Source: Maratus speciosus
Taxonomy: Eukaryota; Arthropoda; Arachnida; Araneae; Salticidae
DNA: 64,000 nt
Direction: 5' to 3'
Assembly (NCBI GenBank): GCA_963932465.1
Contig: OZ010786.1
Location: forward strand, 598,103,038 to 598,167,037
Shown here: in pieces, positions 28,112 through 40,354 of the stretch
How the letters are laid out: each line of letters opens with the position of its first letter
Numbering within the stretch: position 1 is the first letter of the stretch
Position numbers and translations under genes: made by a program
Notes under the pieces: generated by a model
Seen by the model: only the letters and a program-made list of their open reading frames with translations
Database searches by the model: none
Told to the model about the DNA's origin: nothing

Positions 28112-28387
28112 AACTTCTTAGAACTTAAAATTATAATAAAAGACAACAAAACAATAACAGATTTATATGATAAACGTAATGAATTTAAATTCAAAGTTAA
28201 TACATTTACAAATTTTAAATCTTGTCTTCATCATTCTGTATATCGAAATATACTACTTAATCATTTATATAGAATAAAATGTTTATGTTCTTCTCATCTA
28301 ATTAACAATAATATTAAAAAACTAATTTATGATGCATTAAATCATGGTTTTCCAAAAAAATTCATATATTCATTAATATACAATTAG
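28112..28387 (+). pseudogene. Reverse transcriptase element, 3'-terminal coding fragment
   Basis: An open reading from 28112 to TAG 28385-28387 gives 'LYDKRNEFKFKVNTFTNFKS', 'CLHHSVYRNILLNHLYRIKC' and 'LCSSHL'. It matches residue by residue the C-terminal part of the reverse transcriptase at 43607-44251 on the other strand ('YDKRNEFSFNVINFTNF', 'SVYRNILLNHSLRIKRLCSS'). It starts mid-protein without ATG and is a truncated copy. Confidence 0.7.
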
Positions 28388-29734
28388 TACTTACATGATC
28401 TTAAAAAAAAAAAAAAATAAAAAAATAACGCATGCGTAAACAAAATTACAAAACAATTTATAAAATATAAAAATATTTATAAAAAATTAAAAATTGTAAA
28501 ATAATAATAAAAAAATTCTATAGGATGGTTGGGTGGGTAGATGTTAGAGTACGGAGGAGGGTGGTGTTGTCTGGATAATACGCAATGGTTAGTTTAAAAA
28601 AATGATGGGGCTTTAGTATTACAACTACATTTCTAATACGTATTTTATATGGATGTTGATTTGATGTTTTATAATTGGTGCCTTTTCTTTTTATTTCAAT
28701 TCATAATAAATTTAACTTATTTAATCAAATTCAATATTAACTTGTTTTAAAATTTAGTCTACTCAGGACAATATCATATTAATTAATAATAGTATACCAT
28801 CTTTTTAGTGATTATTATACATATAAGTTTATTTGATATAACTAATGTTATAATGTATGCATTAAAATTGGGTAAATAGTCTTTATTATTATTCCTCTAT
28901 ACTTTTTAATATTGTTTGTTTTATTTTCAACTTTGTATTCAATGATTAATTATCGGTTTAATTTGTTTGATTGTCACAATCATATTTTTTTTAGCTTTTT
29001 TGTTGCTAATATGAAGATAATTCACACACTATATTTGTGATCTTTAGGGTATTGGGAATTTTATAATCTGACAAACTTCTATAAACATCCATTTTTTATT
29101 TATTTTTTTATTTTCTTTCCTGTTCATTTTTTTATATGTAATGGTAATTATTAAGGTTTTTTATATTATTATTATATATAATTTATTTTATTTTATAGCA
29201 TATAGTTATATTCTATATATTATCAATGTTAATTTTTTTTAAATTTCTCAGTATAGATTAAATGGGTTTGGTAATAGAATATATTGTAAGCATTTTATTA
29301 ACATTTAATTTATTTAAATTGTTTTGAATAATGATATATAGTATGGTATTTTTATAATAGGATTTGTGTAGTAATGTAGTTGATATGTTTTTATTTCTTT
29401 AGCTTTTATTAGGTTCTTCTTTTTGTGACATTTGAATAATAATAATAGTTTTAAAATAAAATAATAGATGGCAGCACCAAAAATTTTGTCTTTTTAAAGC
29501 TTCTATTAAAGTATTAATTTAAATTTTTTACACCAGGTGGTATTTAACGCTGGGTATTGGCAATATTGTAAAATTGATAATAAACAATTTAAAATTGTTT
29601 TTAGATATTTTAAATAATGTAATTATTTTCTATTTATATTATATTAATTGTATTTATCACGGTATTTCAAAATGAATTAACTGAGTCCATAGGTTTTAAT
29701 TTCTGTGTTAACTTAACTGTTTTATTCACCTTAA
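28388..29734. repeat. Non-coding 3' region of the reverse transcriptase element
   Basis: AT-rich. The segment 28755-28985 ('ctactcaggacaatatcata ...') recurs at 57450-57660, so part of this is a dispersed repeat. No gene is seen. Confidence 0.4.
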
Positions 29735-31454
29735 TCTTATCATGCTTATGGGCGGCCGCCCCTCCGGGTGGTTCCGAACCGACCCCTTGAGTGGGGGAGG
29801 AGACCGGAAGCTCGGCAGAGTTCGTTGTGTACGAATGCGAGGGGGCCGGATGGGGACGATTCGCCACCTCCTCGAGAGACCTGCGGTCGACAGGCCAAGG
29901 GTCCGGTGGCCACGGGTAACGGACGTTGTGCATGGGGCGTTGGGTCTTCGGGCCTGAATAGGTTGCGTTCCCCCAGCAGCCGGGTTCTCTGGCCAAGCTG
30001 GATAGCGACGTTCCATAGTCTGATCCCAGAGCCGGCAGTGGCCGGGTGGTGACTCTGGGCAAAGGATAGCTAAGGCGATAGGACCCCATCCACCATTTGA
30101 CTAAGAGGGAGCCTGAGGTGTGAGTGAGGGCTTTGTAGAGGAAAGTCCTCGGTGCTCGCTAGTGACGACGGGGCTCGCGGGAACGTCATGCAGGGACTCC
30201 CGGAGCAACCGAAGGGCGAGGGTTACGGACAGCGCCCAGGTTACTTTATGACTTGGGTGGCTCATCCCTCCGAGGACCTCAGCTGGAGCAGTTGTGAGCC
30301 GACCCTTAGGGTGGTAGGGTTTGGCGGTGCCCCCGTTGACCAAGGAGCGGTCGCGTGGGGAGGCCAGTATGGCTCTGGTTGCTCCATGTCGTGCCGTGAC
30401 CCATGGGAGGGGGTCGGCCGGCAGGTCCACCATCGAACGCTATTCCCGCAGGGAAACGGGCCGGAGGCTCGCCGGTAACGCGGCGGCTCATCGTGCCTCA
30501 GGTGAACTCTTGGTCCGATCCAGGTCCTCCGTGTCTATGCGGTACCGGAGTTTGCCTCGCCTGGTGATGAGGACCTAGAGGTGTCTCCACCTAACTTTCG
30601 AACGCACTAACAAAGGTAGCGGTCGGTCACTGCACGGGGTCAGGGGTCTTCGGGCCTGGGTACCCTCGACGGCCGTGAGGTAAGGTAGTGGTGGGCGGGC
30701 TTCTGTCGGCCTCCGCTGGCTTCTCTGTCCTAGGATGGAGTCGAGTCGGTGGGGGCTGGCGGGACTCCGTTCCATCCAACCCCCTAGCGAGGCGGAGTCT
30801 ATTCCGTCTAGGTGGAGCTTTCCGTGCCCGCCTGGGGTCGCTAACGGCACCTAGTCTGGGCCAACTGGCTCCCGGCGTGATCCGCGAGGGGTTCCGTCGG
30901 TTGAGCCGGGTGGACTGGGCGAAGAGCCAGGAGCTGGGTCGCTTTACGGCCGGAGGGATTTTCCCCGTCCTCCCTGGTTTTCAAGCTAGGGGCTCCTCAC
31001 TAACTTTCCGATCGGCTGGCCCACAAAAATGTCTCTGCCGGAAAATGGTATCTGATCTTGGGGGCCTGTCCGTAAATTAAATTCGGGTCGGGAAGCCTCG
31101 GTTCGGCCCGTGGGCCCAGCGTCTTTATAGGCGTCTGGTTCCTGCGATGGTTTGCGGGGTCTACCGGCTCGAGTAACCAAGTTTAGGGACCACTTGGTTT
31201 TTCTAGCTGGGTGGTGAGGACTGTCGTTGCGGCCGTTCGTCTCTTCTTGGGAATAGCCGTCACCGTGTGCGCTGGGCAGCGGTGTCGGTTTGACCGGAGT
31301 TGGCGCGGGGTTCCGCTCTGTTGGAGCTTGTCTGGCGGCGACCTTCGGGACGCGCCGCGGGGCTTGCTTCACGGGTGGTTCCTTGTGTCGACAAATGGGC
31401 CTGAAAAGGGCCTGGGACCGGAAGATGGACCCCCCCGTCTTATCATGCTTATGG
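29735..31454. other. 1.7-kb GC-rich island bounded by a 17-bp direct repeat
   Basis: Composition switches abruptly from AT-rich to strongly GC-rich at 29750 and back at about 31440. The boundaries are exact copies of TCTTATCATGCTTATGG (29735-29751 and 31438-31454). Inside, GGGTCTTCGGGCCTG occurs at 29942-29956 and 30644-30658. Overlapping open frames occur on both strands, as expected of GC-rich DNA that lacks AT-rich stops. None shows a recognisable domain, and their products are Arg/Pro/Gly-rich. The 17-bp repeat looks like a LINE-type target-site duplication around a foreign insert, perhaps a 5' region of a retroelement or a retrocopied RNA. No poly(A) is seen at either edge. Confidence 0.55.
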
Positions 31455-31962
31455 ATTCCATGTGCGGGAATCTATTTTGAAAATCTGCTGGGAATTTGTT
31501 CGGTAAGTTGTGTAAGGTTTCTATTGCTATAAATTAAATATTTAATGGGTTGTAGTGTTTTTTTCCATTTCGTGCCATGTTATAATGTTTTGTTTTCATC
31601 TTGAGACTATTCTTTTGGTTCTATTGGTTGTTCGGGTACAGGAGAAATAAATTTTCAGCTTTTGGCCTTTTTCTCATAGAAAACAACCGATTTGCTTATA
31701 TCATTGAATTCTGTACTCTTGAAAACGTAATTCAATATATAAGTTTTCAATTTTTTCGGAATCCATGTTCTTCTTTTTTTTATTCTTCCTTATTGGTTCT
31801 TGTAATTAAGTATAAGGTACAGGTACTTTATTTTATACATACAGTTCTATATTATATGTTTGTGGTATCCATTTTTATTGTCAATTCATTCACAATAATG
31901 CGGTTTTGGATGATGGTCGGTAATGTTTAATTAATGGTTATATATATATATATATATATATA
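31455..31962. other. AT-rich DNA ending in a (TA)n tract
   Basis: No gene. It ends in a (TA)n stretch (31940-31962) that serves as the target of the mariner-like element. Confidence 0.4.
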
Positions 31963-34938
31963 CAGGGTGTTCCGTTAAAGGGGTCCAATATTAATAGGGG
32001 TAATAGAGGAGATCACATGGAGCATAAATCAGTATATAAAGCCTGGTCGGATCTCAATAGTTTTCAAGTTACAGCAAATAGAATGAAAATTCGGAAAATT
32101 GTAAAAGAACCCTCATTGCTAAATTATCGATAATGCTACATAAAAACGAAGCACATATTTAGAAAGAACAGAAAAAAACCTACAAAATGACATCAATTGT
32201 ATTAAAATAGCAATATTTATTGATGAGTTACAAGCCCTGAAACAGTGAAAAAAGTACGAAATCCAATATACATCAAAATAGTTAATCGTTAATTCCAAAA
32301 AGACAACTCTAGCTACAACAAGGAAAATGTAGTAAAATTTGGTCCATTCCGAAAACTTTCGAAAAAGCTTACAATGAACCATATCGGTTTAATTGTGTGA
32401 GAGAAATTAATCAGTTTCTTAGTTACAACTCCGCTTTCTTTGACACTAGCAAAGGTTAAACTCCGCCCATCACGATTGGAAACGCCGCCTTTTTAATTAC
32501 TCTCAACTATACATTTTCGACCATGCTTCTTCTGAGATGCAACATTTTTAATTATTCAAGAGTTGAATGAACCAAAATAACTTTACAATAATAGTCTACA
32601 TTTTAAAGTGGTTTTTATTGATATAAAGCTTAAGTTAAATTCTTTAAAATTAAACTGGTGGTGAAAATTCGGAAATAATTAAAAATATTGCGATTTGTAA
32701 CTATGCAAGAAGTTTCAGTACATGTTTTACATGGACAATTATTGTATGTATATGTGCATCATAATTTATGATAGGAAATAATAATAACAAATAGCATAAT
32801 AATTTTATTAATTATAAATTTAAAAAAGACACCAAATTTTAAATTAATTCATACAAACTTTGTAATTTACAATTTGAGTACACCACAGTCTGTGACTTAC
32901 AAAATACTGTGCCAAAAAGTGTTGAAAATAAAAGAAAAATGACAAATAAAGAATTACATTCCACGTACTTTATGACATATGTGAAGCATAGTCTTCTGGC
33001 CTGCGCTGCACAGTTCAATGTCGGAAGGCAGACGAACGGACATTATTATAATAGGTGTTCGAAGTTGCGCCCATTAACAGAATCGCACAGCCGACAGCGA
33101 CGTCGTAAAGATTGGCGAACACGCCGAAAAACTCCGACGGAGTTGGGAATGTCTCCTGCAGCGACAACGATTCGCGCTAGTAAATCCTCCGGTGTATCCA
33201 CAGGCGTTTCATACACCAGCGATTTAAGGTGTCCCCAAACAAAAAAGTCTAACGGATTGAGGTCTGGAGAGCGTGCAGGCCAAGCAACCGGTCCACTGCG
33301 TCCAATCCATTTCCCAGGATATGTTGAATTGAGGTGATTGCGAACACCTATGAAAAAATGTGCCGGTGCGCCATCATGCATAAACCACATAATGTGGCGC
33401 AATGTTGCTGGCACATTTTGCAGTAACTGCGGTAAGATATCCCGTAGGAAAACCAAGTACGTACTGCCATTGAGTACATCTGGGAGTAAATATGGTCCTA
33501 TGAGATAATCGCCGAGGACACCTGCCCATATGTTCACACTGAACTTTTGTTGTGCGTTCGACGGGAAAACAGTGTGCGGATTTGTATATGACCATGTGTG
33601 CATATTGTGCGTGTTTACCACGCCCTCTCTCGTAAATGTTGCTTCATCAGTAAATAAAATATTTTCCAGAAATTGTGGATTTTTTTATGTTACATTAAGC
33701 AACCAGCGTACGAATTCTGTCCGCTGAGCACAATCTGTTACTGATAACAGTTGTACCCGCTGCACATAAAAGGGGTGCATGTTTTCTGCACGCAGAACAC
33801 GCCACACACTTTGGTGAGAAACACCGACTTCAGACGCAGCAGCTCGTGTACTCGTGGAGGGGTTATCTTTAAAAATATTCAGTACATCTTCTTCCATTGC
33901 AGGTGTTCGTACATGTCGAGGTTTCCCTGCATCAATGCTTGCTGTATTAAACGATCCAGTCTCCCGTAATCGTCTATCGATTTTTATGAAGAGTTTCGAA
34001 CTTGGGCAACGTCTCCTTGGAAATTGCTCACGGTACATGCGCTGTGCTAGACATGCATTTCCATGAGCTTGCCCGTACATCAGATGCATGTCCGCATATT
34101 CTTCGTTAGAGTATTCCGGCATAATTATTATACATCAACTTACTACAATCCCACTTACAACAGCCTCCCTTTAACATAACGCCCACTGATGACTGCTGTT
34201 TTATTACACTTTTCTTCCTATACACATAGAAAATTTGCATAAAATGTACTTCTTCTTCATCATCCTGAAAGTTCATGGAGGAAACGCAGCAGTCACGGAG
34301 TTTGCTTTAAGACAAGGCGAGAGCTGCACAATATGTCATTCACTTGACCAGACTGAATAATGAAAGGGTATTGATAGAGGTTGATCAGAAATGTATAATT
34401 GAAAGATATTAAAACGGGGTGTTTACAATCGTCATGGGCGGAGTTTCGCTTTTTCCGAGCGTGCAACAGTACAGAGTTGTAACTAGGGAACTGCTTGATT
34501 TCTCCCACACAATTAAACTGATATGGTTTATTGTCAGCTTCTTCGAAAGCTTTCGGAATGGACCAAATTTTATAACATTTTCCTTGATGTAGGTAGAGTT
34601 GCATTTTTGGAATTAACGATTAACTATTTTGCTAAATATTTGATCTTGTATTTTTTCACTGTTTCAGAGCTTGTAACTCGCCATTAATTCTCAATATTCT
34701 AAAACAACTTATGTCATTTCGTAGGATTTTTTCTGCTCTTTCTAAATATGTGCTTCGTTTTTATGTAGCATTATCGATAGTTTAGCAATGAGGGTTTTTT
34801 TACAAATTTCCGATTTTTCATTCTATTTGCTGTAACTTGAAAATTATTGAGATCCGGCCAGGCATTATATACTGATTTATGCTCCGTGTGATCTCCTCTA
34901 TTACCCCTATTAATATTGGACCCCTTTAACGGAACACC

Positions 34939-34941
<3 letters not shown>
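31963..34941 (-). mobile_element. Mariner-like element with about 530-bp terminal inverted repeats
   Basis: The ends CAGGGTGTTCCGTTAAAGGG (31963) and its exact complement (ending 34941) lie in (TA)n on both sides. The inverse match continues far inside: 'gtgatctcctctattacccc', 'tgtaacttgaaaattattga' and 'ggaatggaccaaatttt' all have partners in the left arm up to about 32490. A transposase gene is on the minus strand between the arms. Long arms are unusual for mariner, whose TIRs are usually about 30 bp. Confidence 0.85.
33046..34122 (-). pseudogene. Mariner/IS630-like DDD transposase with one in-frame stop
   Basis: From ATG 34122 the frame runs through a DUF4817-like helix-turn-helix ('YSNEEYADMHLMYGQAHGNA', then 'VGVSHQSVWRVL') to TAA at 33685-33687, and continues in the same frame to the stop at 33046-33048, 359 codons in all. 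The catalytic part follows the stop: 'ILFTDEATFTREG' (first Asp), 'MHDGAPAHF' (second Asp) and 'SPDLNPLDFFVWGHLKSLVY' (third Asp, about 36 residues later). Apart from the single nonsense codon nothing is broken, so loss of function is recent unless readthrough occurs. This transposase type is widespread in arthropods. Confidence 0.85.

Positions 34942-34985
<44 letters not shown>
34942..34985. repeat. (TA)n microsatellite
   Basis: About 20 TA units flanking the right end of the mariner-like element. With the tract at 31940-31962 it shows that the element entered a TA repeat. Confidence 0.9.
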
Positions 34986-34988
<3 letters not shown>

Positions 34989-36160
34989 AATTTGAAATCA
35001 CAAATATATGAAGAAATTGATAAAGTTCTAAAGATGATTTTGAAATGAACATAGGAAACCAGTATGTAAAATAAGAAACTATGAATGACTCACAGAATCG
35101 TCAGAGGAGCTTGTCAGTTCATTCATAGAAGATGCGATCCAATTTTGTCGGCATTAAGCCTAAAATAACAAAATTTAGCTCCTTATAACACAAACATAAC
35201 AGAAAATAGATAATAAAAAGCTAAGAGATACAAAGAAAGATACACCTCATACAGGATATTAAAAATTATTAGAGCACAATACCTGAATGACATACTAAGG
35301 GTCAAGACTACCGCATATCAGCATGGAAAACAAAGTTAAGACTATTTTAACATGTGATCTACAGTTGAGCATCTGAGTGAAATCCATAACTGTGCTGCCA
35401 TCTGGTGTGAGAAAGGAAAAATGTGAATTGGAACTGGATTAATAACAATAATGTTTAGTGTTGCTATCTTAAGCCAAAGAAAAAAATAAATAAATAAAAG
35501 GAATGAAAATGATTGAAGAAATCAAGAAAAGACTTAGATTAACTTTTAGTTAAACTAGAATGAAAAAATAGGAATAAACTTAATAAGTACTGTGTGAATA
35601 CAAAATAAAATAAAGAAAAGGAAAAAATTAATACAAATAAATAAATAAAGAAAGAAAGAAAGAATTATATAAAAATAAATAAAAGGGCAATTGATTAAAT
35701 TAACGTTTTAAAGACAAAAAATTGTAATATAAAAAATGAGATTATAAATAACATTTAAACAGATGAGGAATATTTGAGATAGTAAAATTTAGCCTTGTAT
35801 TATGTAAATAAATGTGAAAATTTAAAAAGCAATGAGGAACATTGAGATAGTAAAATATATCCTTAAATGATGATGTAATATGTGAAAATTTATTATGTTA
35901 AATGCATGATACCCCGTATTTTCTTTTCTTTTTTTTATTATTATATGTCCATACAATATATAAGCATATATACATACACTTATACACGCTCACACGAAAA
36001 CATATAAGGTTTTAAACTTTTTTTAGTATTCCCGACCTCAACCCTCCGTAATGGTATTTTTATTTTTTATGTTTTATGTTTTTAGTGTATAATGTATGGA
36101 AAAACATACACATACACAAAACTTCTTTTTTTTAAATATATATATATATTAAATAAAAAC
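34986..36160. other. Intergenic DNA with one dispersed repeat
   Basis: 35238-35332 repeats 27712-27806. AAAT/AAAG-rich simple sequence fills 35480-35700. No gene is seen. Confidence 0.4.
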
Positions 36161-36164
36161 ATGA

Positions 36165-36670
36165 TTTGAAGAACAAATTAAAAAAAACAAAATTTATTTC
36201 CAACATTGTTGAAGCCCGAGAAGGGACAGATAAGATATTTCATTCAATTAATTCTACATTTAATGTTAAATTTTTGTAACAAATTAGTTAAGCCAATTGA
36301 AGATTAAAAAATAAAAATAAAATTCATACTATATGATACTTAAAACACCCTAAAAATTAGATTCCGTTCAAATGAAATCGAAATAAATCTTAGACATCTT
36401 CCATTTTTAATTGAAAATATTTGTATTGCAGATTTTGCATTATGTTTATGAGAATTGTGCATAAAATGACAAGATGCATGCAAAGTACAAAACTTAAAAA
36501 AAAGTCTAAGATTTTTTTCGATTTCATTTGAACGGAATCTAATTTTTTAGGGTGTTTTAAGTATCATATTGTATGAATTTTATTTTTATTTTCTAATCTT
36601 CAATTGGCTTAACTAATTTGTTACAAAAATTTAACATTAAATGTAGAACTAATTGAAGGAAATATTTTAA
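36165..36670. mobile_element. Fragment of the foldback family (palindrome centre)
   Basis: Left 'aattctacatttaatgttaaatttttgtaac' (36258) is mirrored at 36620-36650, and 'ccctaaaaattagattccgtt' (36348) at 36525-36550. The sequence is homologous to the centre of the 20884-23993 element (22000-22790) but lacks its long outer arms and the MITE. Confidence 0.65.
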
Positions 36671-36984
36671 AAAAATCGAAATTAAAAAGGGGTGAAAATG
36701 CGCGAACACCGTTCTAAAAAACGTTCTAAATGGCGATTTTTACGCAATTTCAAGAAGTACCAAACCGGTTTTTAAAATATTGGTGTCAAAATGATGGAGA
36801 CAACCCTTGCTCCAAAATAGGCTATATTTCATGTCGGTGCCACTACCCGTAAAGGGAGTGCAGTTAAAAAAAAAGTTCTAAAAATGCGATTTATGCGTTA
36901 CTGAAGGTCCTAGAATCCTGAAATTAGGCAGTAGGGTGGGCCGAAAATGCACTTTTGCACAAACTTTCGAAATCGATGAGGCTT

Positions 36985-37420
36985 GGGGGCGGAAAAGTTG
37001 TGTATTGGGTTGTTCAGTAACCAAGTAAAAATTTTTTGAAATCGAACAATATCTTCAGGTGGCGCCGGCGCCTTAAAAATTTGAAATTTTGACTAAAACA
37101 GACCTTTTTCTTCTAAAAACACGATTTTTTGCATTTTCGAAATAGATTACGCTCTAGTGCGGAAAAGTTGTGTATTGGGTTGCTCAGTAAACATGTAAAA
37201 TTTTTTTGAAATCGAACAATATCTTCAGGTGGCACCGGCGCCTTAAAAATTTGAAATTTTGACTAAAACAGACCTTTTTTTCTAAAAACACGATTTTTTG
37301 CATTTTCGAAATAGATAACGCTCTAGTGCAGAAATGTTTAGTATTGAGTTGCTAAGTTGCCGTGTAAGTTTTTTTTTTAAATCAAACAATATCTTCAGGT
37401 GGAGCCTGAGCCTTTAAAAT
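36985..37420. repeat. Left subterminal repeats of the hAT-like transposon
   Basis: Three units of about 165 bp, each reading 'gcggaaaagttgtgtattgg', 'aatcgaacaatatcttcagg', 'tggcgccggcgcc' and 'cacgattttttgcattttcg'. The first two are near-identical and the third is diverged. They are mirrored by three units at 40355-40790. They may be transposase binding sites (inference). Confidence 0.75.
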
Positions 37421-37669
37421 TCGGTTTGTTCAGCAGAAAAAAGGAAACGTCAATAAACAAATAAATAATAATTGAATTCATCTTTTACTGCTGTCATGTG
37501 TGCCAAGTAAGCAAACAAACATGAAGCAATGCAGCTCTTTGCTTATCTCAGAGGAAATTCACTGAGATAACCCAGAACTCACCACGAGGAGGTGGCTGCA
37601 TATCGAGTTCCACCCGTGCCCTCCCAACCACCCAACCATATAATGGACACTGAGATTTTATTAAATATT

Positions 37670-39955
37670 TCACTTTTCTGTTGCCTGATCTACTTGGCCT
37701 TTTTTGTATTTCGTCTTGCTTTCAAATGAAGGAATTATTCTTTGTGATTCTAATTTCGCCCTTATAAGGCCATCCCTTTCGATTTGTCCCACCACAGAAG
37801 CTGAAGCATCTGTCACTATTTTTATTGCCCTCTCCACTGCTTGGCTGTGGCATGGAAACTCTTTTATTTCTAGTAAAGATATTTTCTCCTTTAGAATATT
37901 TCGGAAATCTTCATTGCTGACTGCACGAAGCATTGGTGGCTCCGTAACAACTGATTGGTGCCAATCAATTAGGTCCGTATAATCTTTTGCTTCGAATTTT
38001 ATTACAGGAACAGTGAACCGCCGGATACCTTCTTGTTTATTTTCCCTGGCTTTTAAAATTCTTCGTATTGCAAGCAGTCTGATGTAATTTCGTTCATACG
38101 TAAGCATCGAAAGAAGAATATTTTCAGGATGCGCAAAAAAAGCATTTCGGCTTATTACGCCATCCACGACAGTCTTCAAGTCATCTGGGAGATAACGTGA
38201 CAAGCTAATCATCTTCCATAAGTGTCTAGCACCATCTTTGCAATGCGGTTTGGATTTTATATCAAACCACATCGGCACATACACTTTAATTATAAACTCT
38301 ACTAAGGTTTTCAGTTCTGCTGAAACATTTGTAACTGAAATGTACAGGCGCAAAACTCGACATGCTGCCGTTAGCCAACGGGAGTGCGCTAGCTTTCCTG
38401 GTTTTTTCTCTGCTAGGGCAACAGAGCAGTAACCTGATGTTACAGCTTCATAAATTTGCAGCATGTATCGTTGATCTGTACTCAGATCTTTTCGAAGCTC
38501 TTCTGATATTGCTACTAACTCTACGACATCAACCTTTTTGAAATTGACTACCGGTTTCAGCTCACAGGTTTCGAGATCTTTTCCTATTGGACCAGAAAAG
38601 GTTTCAGGACCACTTGTTTGACCGTCTAGCTTTTTTAGAAGATGCCGCAACGGTAACTTATTTGCGTGTAACATGCATATGAGCCATTGAAGAGGTCTAC
38701 CAACATCTTCTTCTATGAGACGTATAACTCCAGTCTTGCAACCTGTGTTAACGGGTGTCCCATCGCAGCCAACTGCCAAAAGATTTTCAGTGTTGATATC
38801 ATTCTGTAAAAGATATTCAGCGATGCTGCTCTTAATAGATTTTGCAGAACCACTAGCTGGAGAAACATGACCGATATATTCAGATCCAGGTTCTTGTATT
38901 AAAACTACATGTTCTTCAATAACCGTTGTCCTGTGCTTTTTGTTTCCCTTGATTTGATCTGCTAAAGTTTTATCTTTTCGTCCGTCAAAAAAGAGGGCTT
39001 GAAGCTCTTCTGGTTTTCCTTTACATTGTAGTTCCCTTCGTTTTCTCTTTCTTTCTAATCTTATTTTATTTTTATCTGTAACTTTGGAACGATTATTATC
39101 AGAAATCATCCCGACATCTTCAAGAACTGCAGAAATAATTTTCGCTGCAGGCCTGTCTCCAATCCCTGCACTATCGCAGGCGAGTGCTGTGGTTGGCAGT
39201 TTTATCCTCATCTGGCTGATTACCTTGGTCTCTCTTTTCGTTTTTCTGGAATGGTTCTCTCTGGATCTAGGAGGAGTGTATTCTTCATCATTACGCGTTT
39301 CATATTCAAATTCTTCGTTCTCACAATCCTCGAACTCAGGCGACTCGAACATAGACTTTGGTGTTTGGAACTGCTGTTCACTTGTAGCAGCTTTCAACAC
39401 TGTCTTGGATTGCCTATTTTGGTTTCGGAGCAGCTTCTCAGTTACTTTTAAATCAATGCCCCCGATAATCATTTTTCTGACGGTTCGTTGATCAATCAAA
39501 AATGGTTGTTCTAAATGTGGCACTTTTCTATCCTTTTCACAGCAGCATGCTTTAAAGGAATGACATTTGCATGTGGCAATGTCAAAGAGAGTTTTCTCGG
39601 CGTCTTCCAAAAATTCCTTTACTTTGTTCCTATAGGATTCCGTAGACTTGTTTTTACTTTTCAGGATATTTTTATACTTAGCATGATATGATTTAAGGAT
39701 GCGCACAATTCTGCAATGAGAAATAGTAGGAATCGAGGACTTCTTCCACAAATCAGCTACCCTCTCAGCAACAACATTGGCAATGTCAGTAAAAGCTGGA
39801 TCTTTGCCGTGATTTGAAGATTTCACTTGTTCTCTTATAAGGAAGTAAAATTTCATAACTTGACTGTAAGTTGGTAAGACGTTAGGTTTCAGCTCTTCTG
39901 GCAAACCAAAAACAAAACAATCTGTAACTTTTCTAGTTGAATGACAACCGGCCAT
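37670..39955 (-). CDS. hAT-like transposase, intact 761 residues
   Basis: Single-exon frame from ATG 39955 to the stop at 37670. A Cys/His cluster at residues 129-139 ('CKCHSFKACCC') may bind zinc. A candidate RNase H-fold triad is Asp324 ('ALFFDGRKDKTL'), Asp398 ('AVGCDGTPVNTG') and Glu708 ('FPCHSQAVERAIK'). Between the last two are 'LICMLHANKLPLRHLLKKLDG' (426-446), like the hAT C-x2-H insertion-domain motif, and 'HSRWLTAACRVL' (524-535), like hAT T-R-W. Similar unnamed proteins are scattered through arthropod and cnidarian genomes. The gene sits between the inverted repeats of its transposon. Assignment to hAT is inference from motif order plus the 8-bp duplication; a distinct superfamily is possible. 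Confidence 0.7.
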   Translation of the reverse strand: MAGCHSTRKVTDCFVFGLPEELKPNVLPTYSQVMKFYFLIREQVKSSNHGKDPAFTDIANVVAERVADLWKKSSIPTISHCRIVRILKSYHAKYKNILKSKNKSTESYRNKVKEFLEDAEKTLFDIATCKCHSFKACCCEKDRKVPHLEQPFLIDQRTVRKMIIGGIDLKVTEKLLRNQNRQSKTVLKAATSEQQFQTPKSMFESPEFEDCENEEFEYETRNDEEYTPPRSRENHSRKTKRETKVISQMRIKLPTTALACDSAGIGDRPAAKIISAVLEDVGMISDNNRSKVTDKNKIRLERKRKRRELQCKGKPEELQALFFDGRKDKTLADQIKGNKKHRTTVIEEHVVLIQEPGSEYIGHVSPASGSAKSIKSSIAEYLLQNDINTENLLAVGCDGTPVNTGCKTGVIRLIEEDVGRPLQWLICMLHANKLPLRHLLKKLDGQTSGPETFSGPIGKDLETCELKPVVNFKKVDVVELVAISEELRKDLSTDQRYMLQIYEAVTSGYCSVALAEKKPGKLAHSRWLTAACRVLRLYISVTNVSAELKTLVEFIIKVYVPMWFDIKSKPHCKDGARHLWKMISLSRYLPDDLKTVVDGVISRNAFFAHPENILLSMLTYERNYIRLLAIRRILKARENKQEGIRRFTVPVIKFEAKDYTDLIDWHQSVVTEPPMLRAVSNEDFRNILKEKISLLEIKEFPCHSQAVERAIKIVTDASASVVGQIERDGLIRAKLESQRIIPSFESKTKYKKGQVDQATEK

Positions 39956-40111
39956 TGTGACAAAAGTATAACTATAACTAACTAGTTAATGACATTTAAA
40001 TATCTAAAGAGACTGCTCTTCGATGAACAAACGACATAAAGTAAGCTTATTGATTGCTTCTGTACTAGACTGAACTAAACGATAACTGTGTATTGCATAT
40101 TATCACACTGA

Positions 40112-40285
40112 CTGTCACGTGGACTGCAGGTGCGAGAGCATTTCATTTAGTAGAAGAAGGGGGGGGGGGGTGGAACAGAAAACTGATAAGGAATGTAAGA
40201 GACAATCCTGTACCACTGAGGGTCACGTGGACTGTCACGTGGACTGCAGGTGCGAGAGCATTTCATTTAGTAGAAGAAGGGGGGT
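40112..40285. repeat. Direct repeat upstream of the transposase gene
   Basis: 'gtcacgtggactgcaggtgcgagagcattt' plus 'catttagtagaagaagggg' occurs twice (about 40117-40170 and 40222-40283), about 105 bp apart, in the 5' flank of the transposase. CACGTG-like boxes in each copy could be promoter elements. Confidence 0.6.
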
Positions 40286-40354
40286 GAAATAGAAAACCGA
40301 TAAGGAATTCTCTTTTCATGAAAATATATGTCTGTTTTGAATAAAATCTCCGAT

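Noticed and set aside
29742..31532. Many overlapping open frames of 60-130 codons on both strands in the GC-rich island
   Set aside because: They coincide in all frames on both strands, have Arg/Pro/Gly-rich compositions expected from GC-rich DNA lacking stop codons, and show no domain. They were not called as genes.
33751..34066. Two plus-strand frames of about 70 codons opposite the mariner transposase
   Set aside because: Antisense to the transposase coding region, without independent support.
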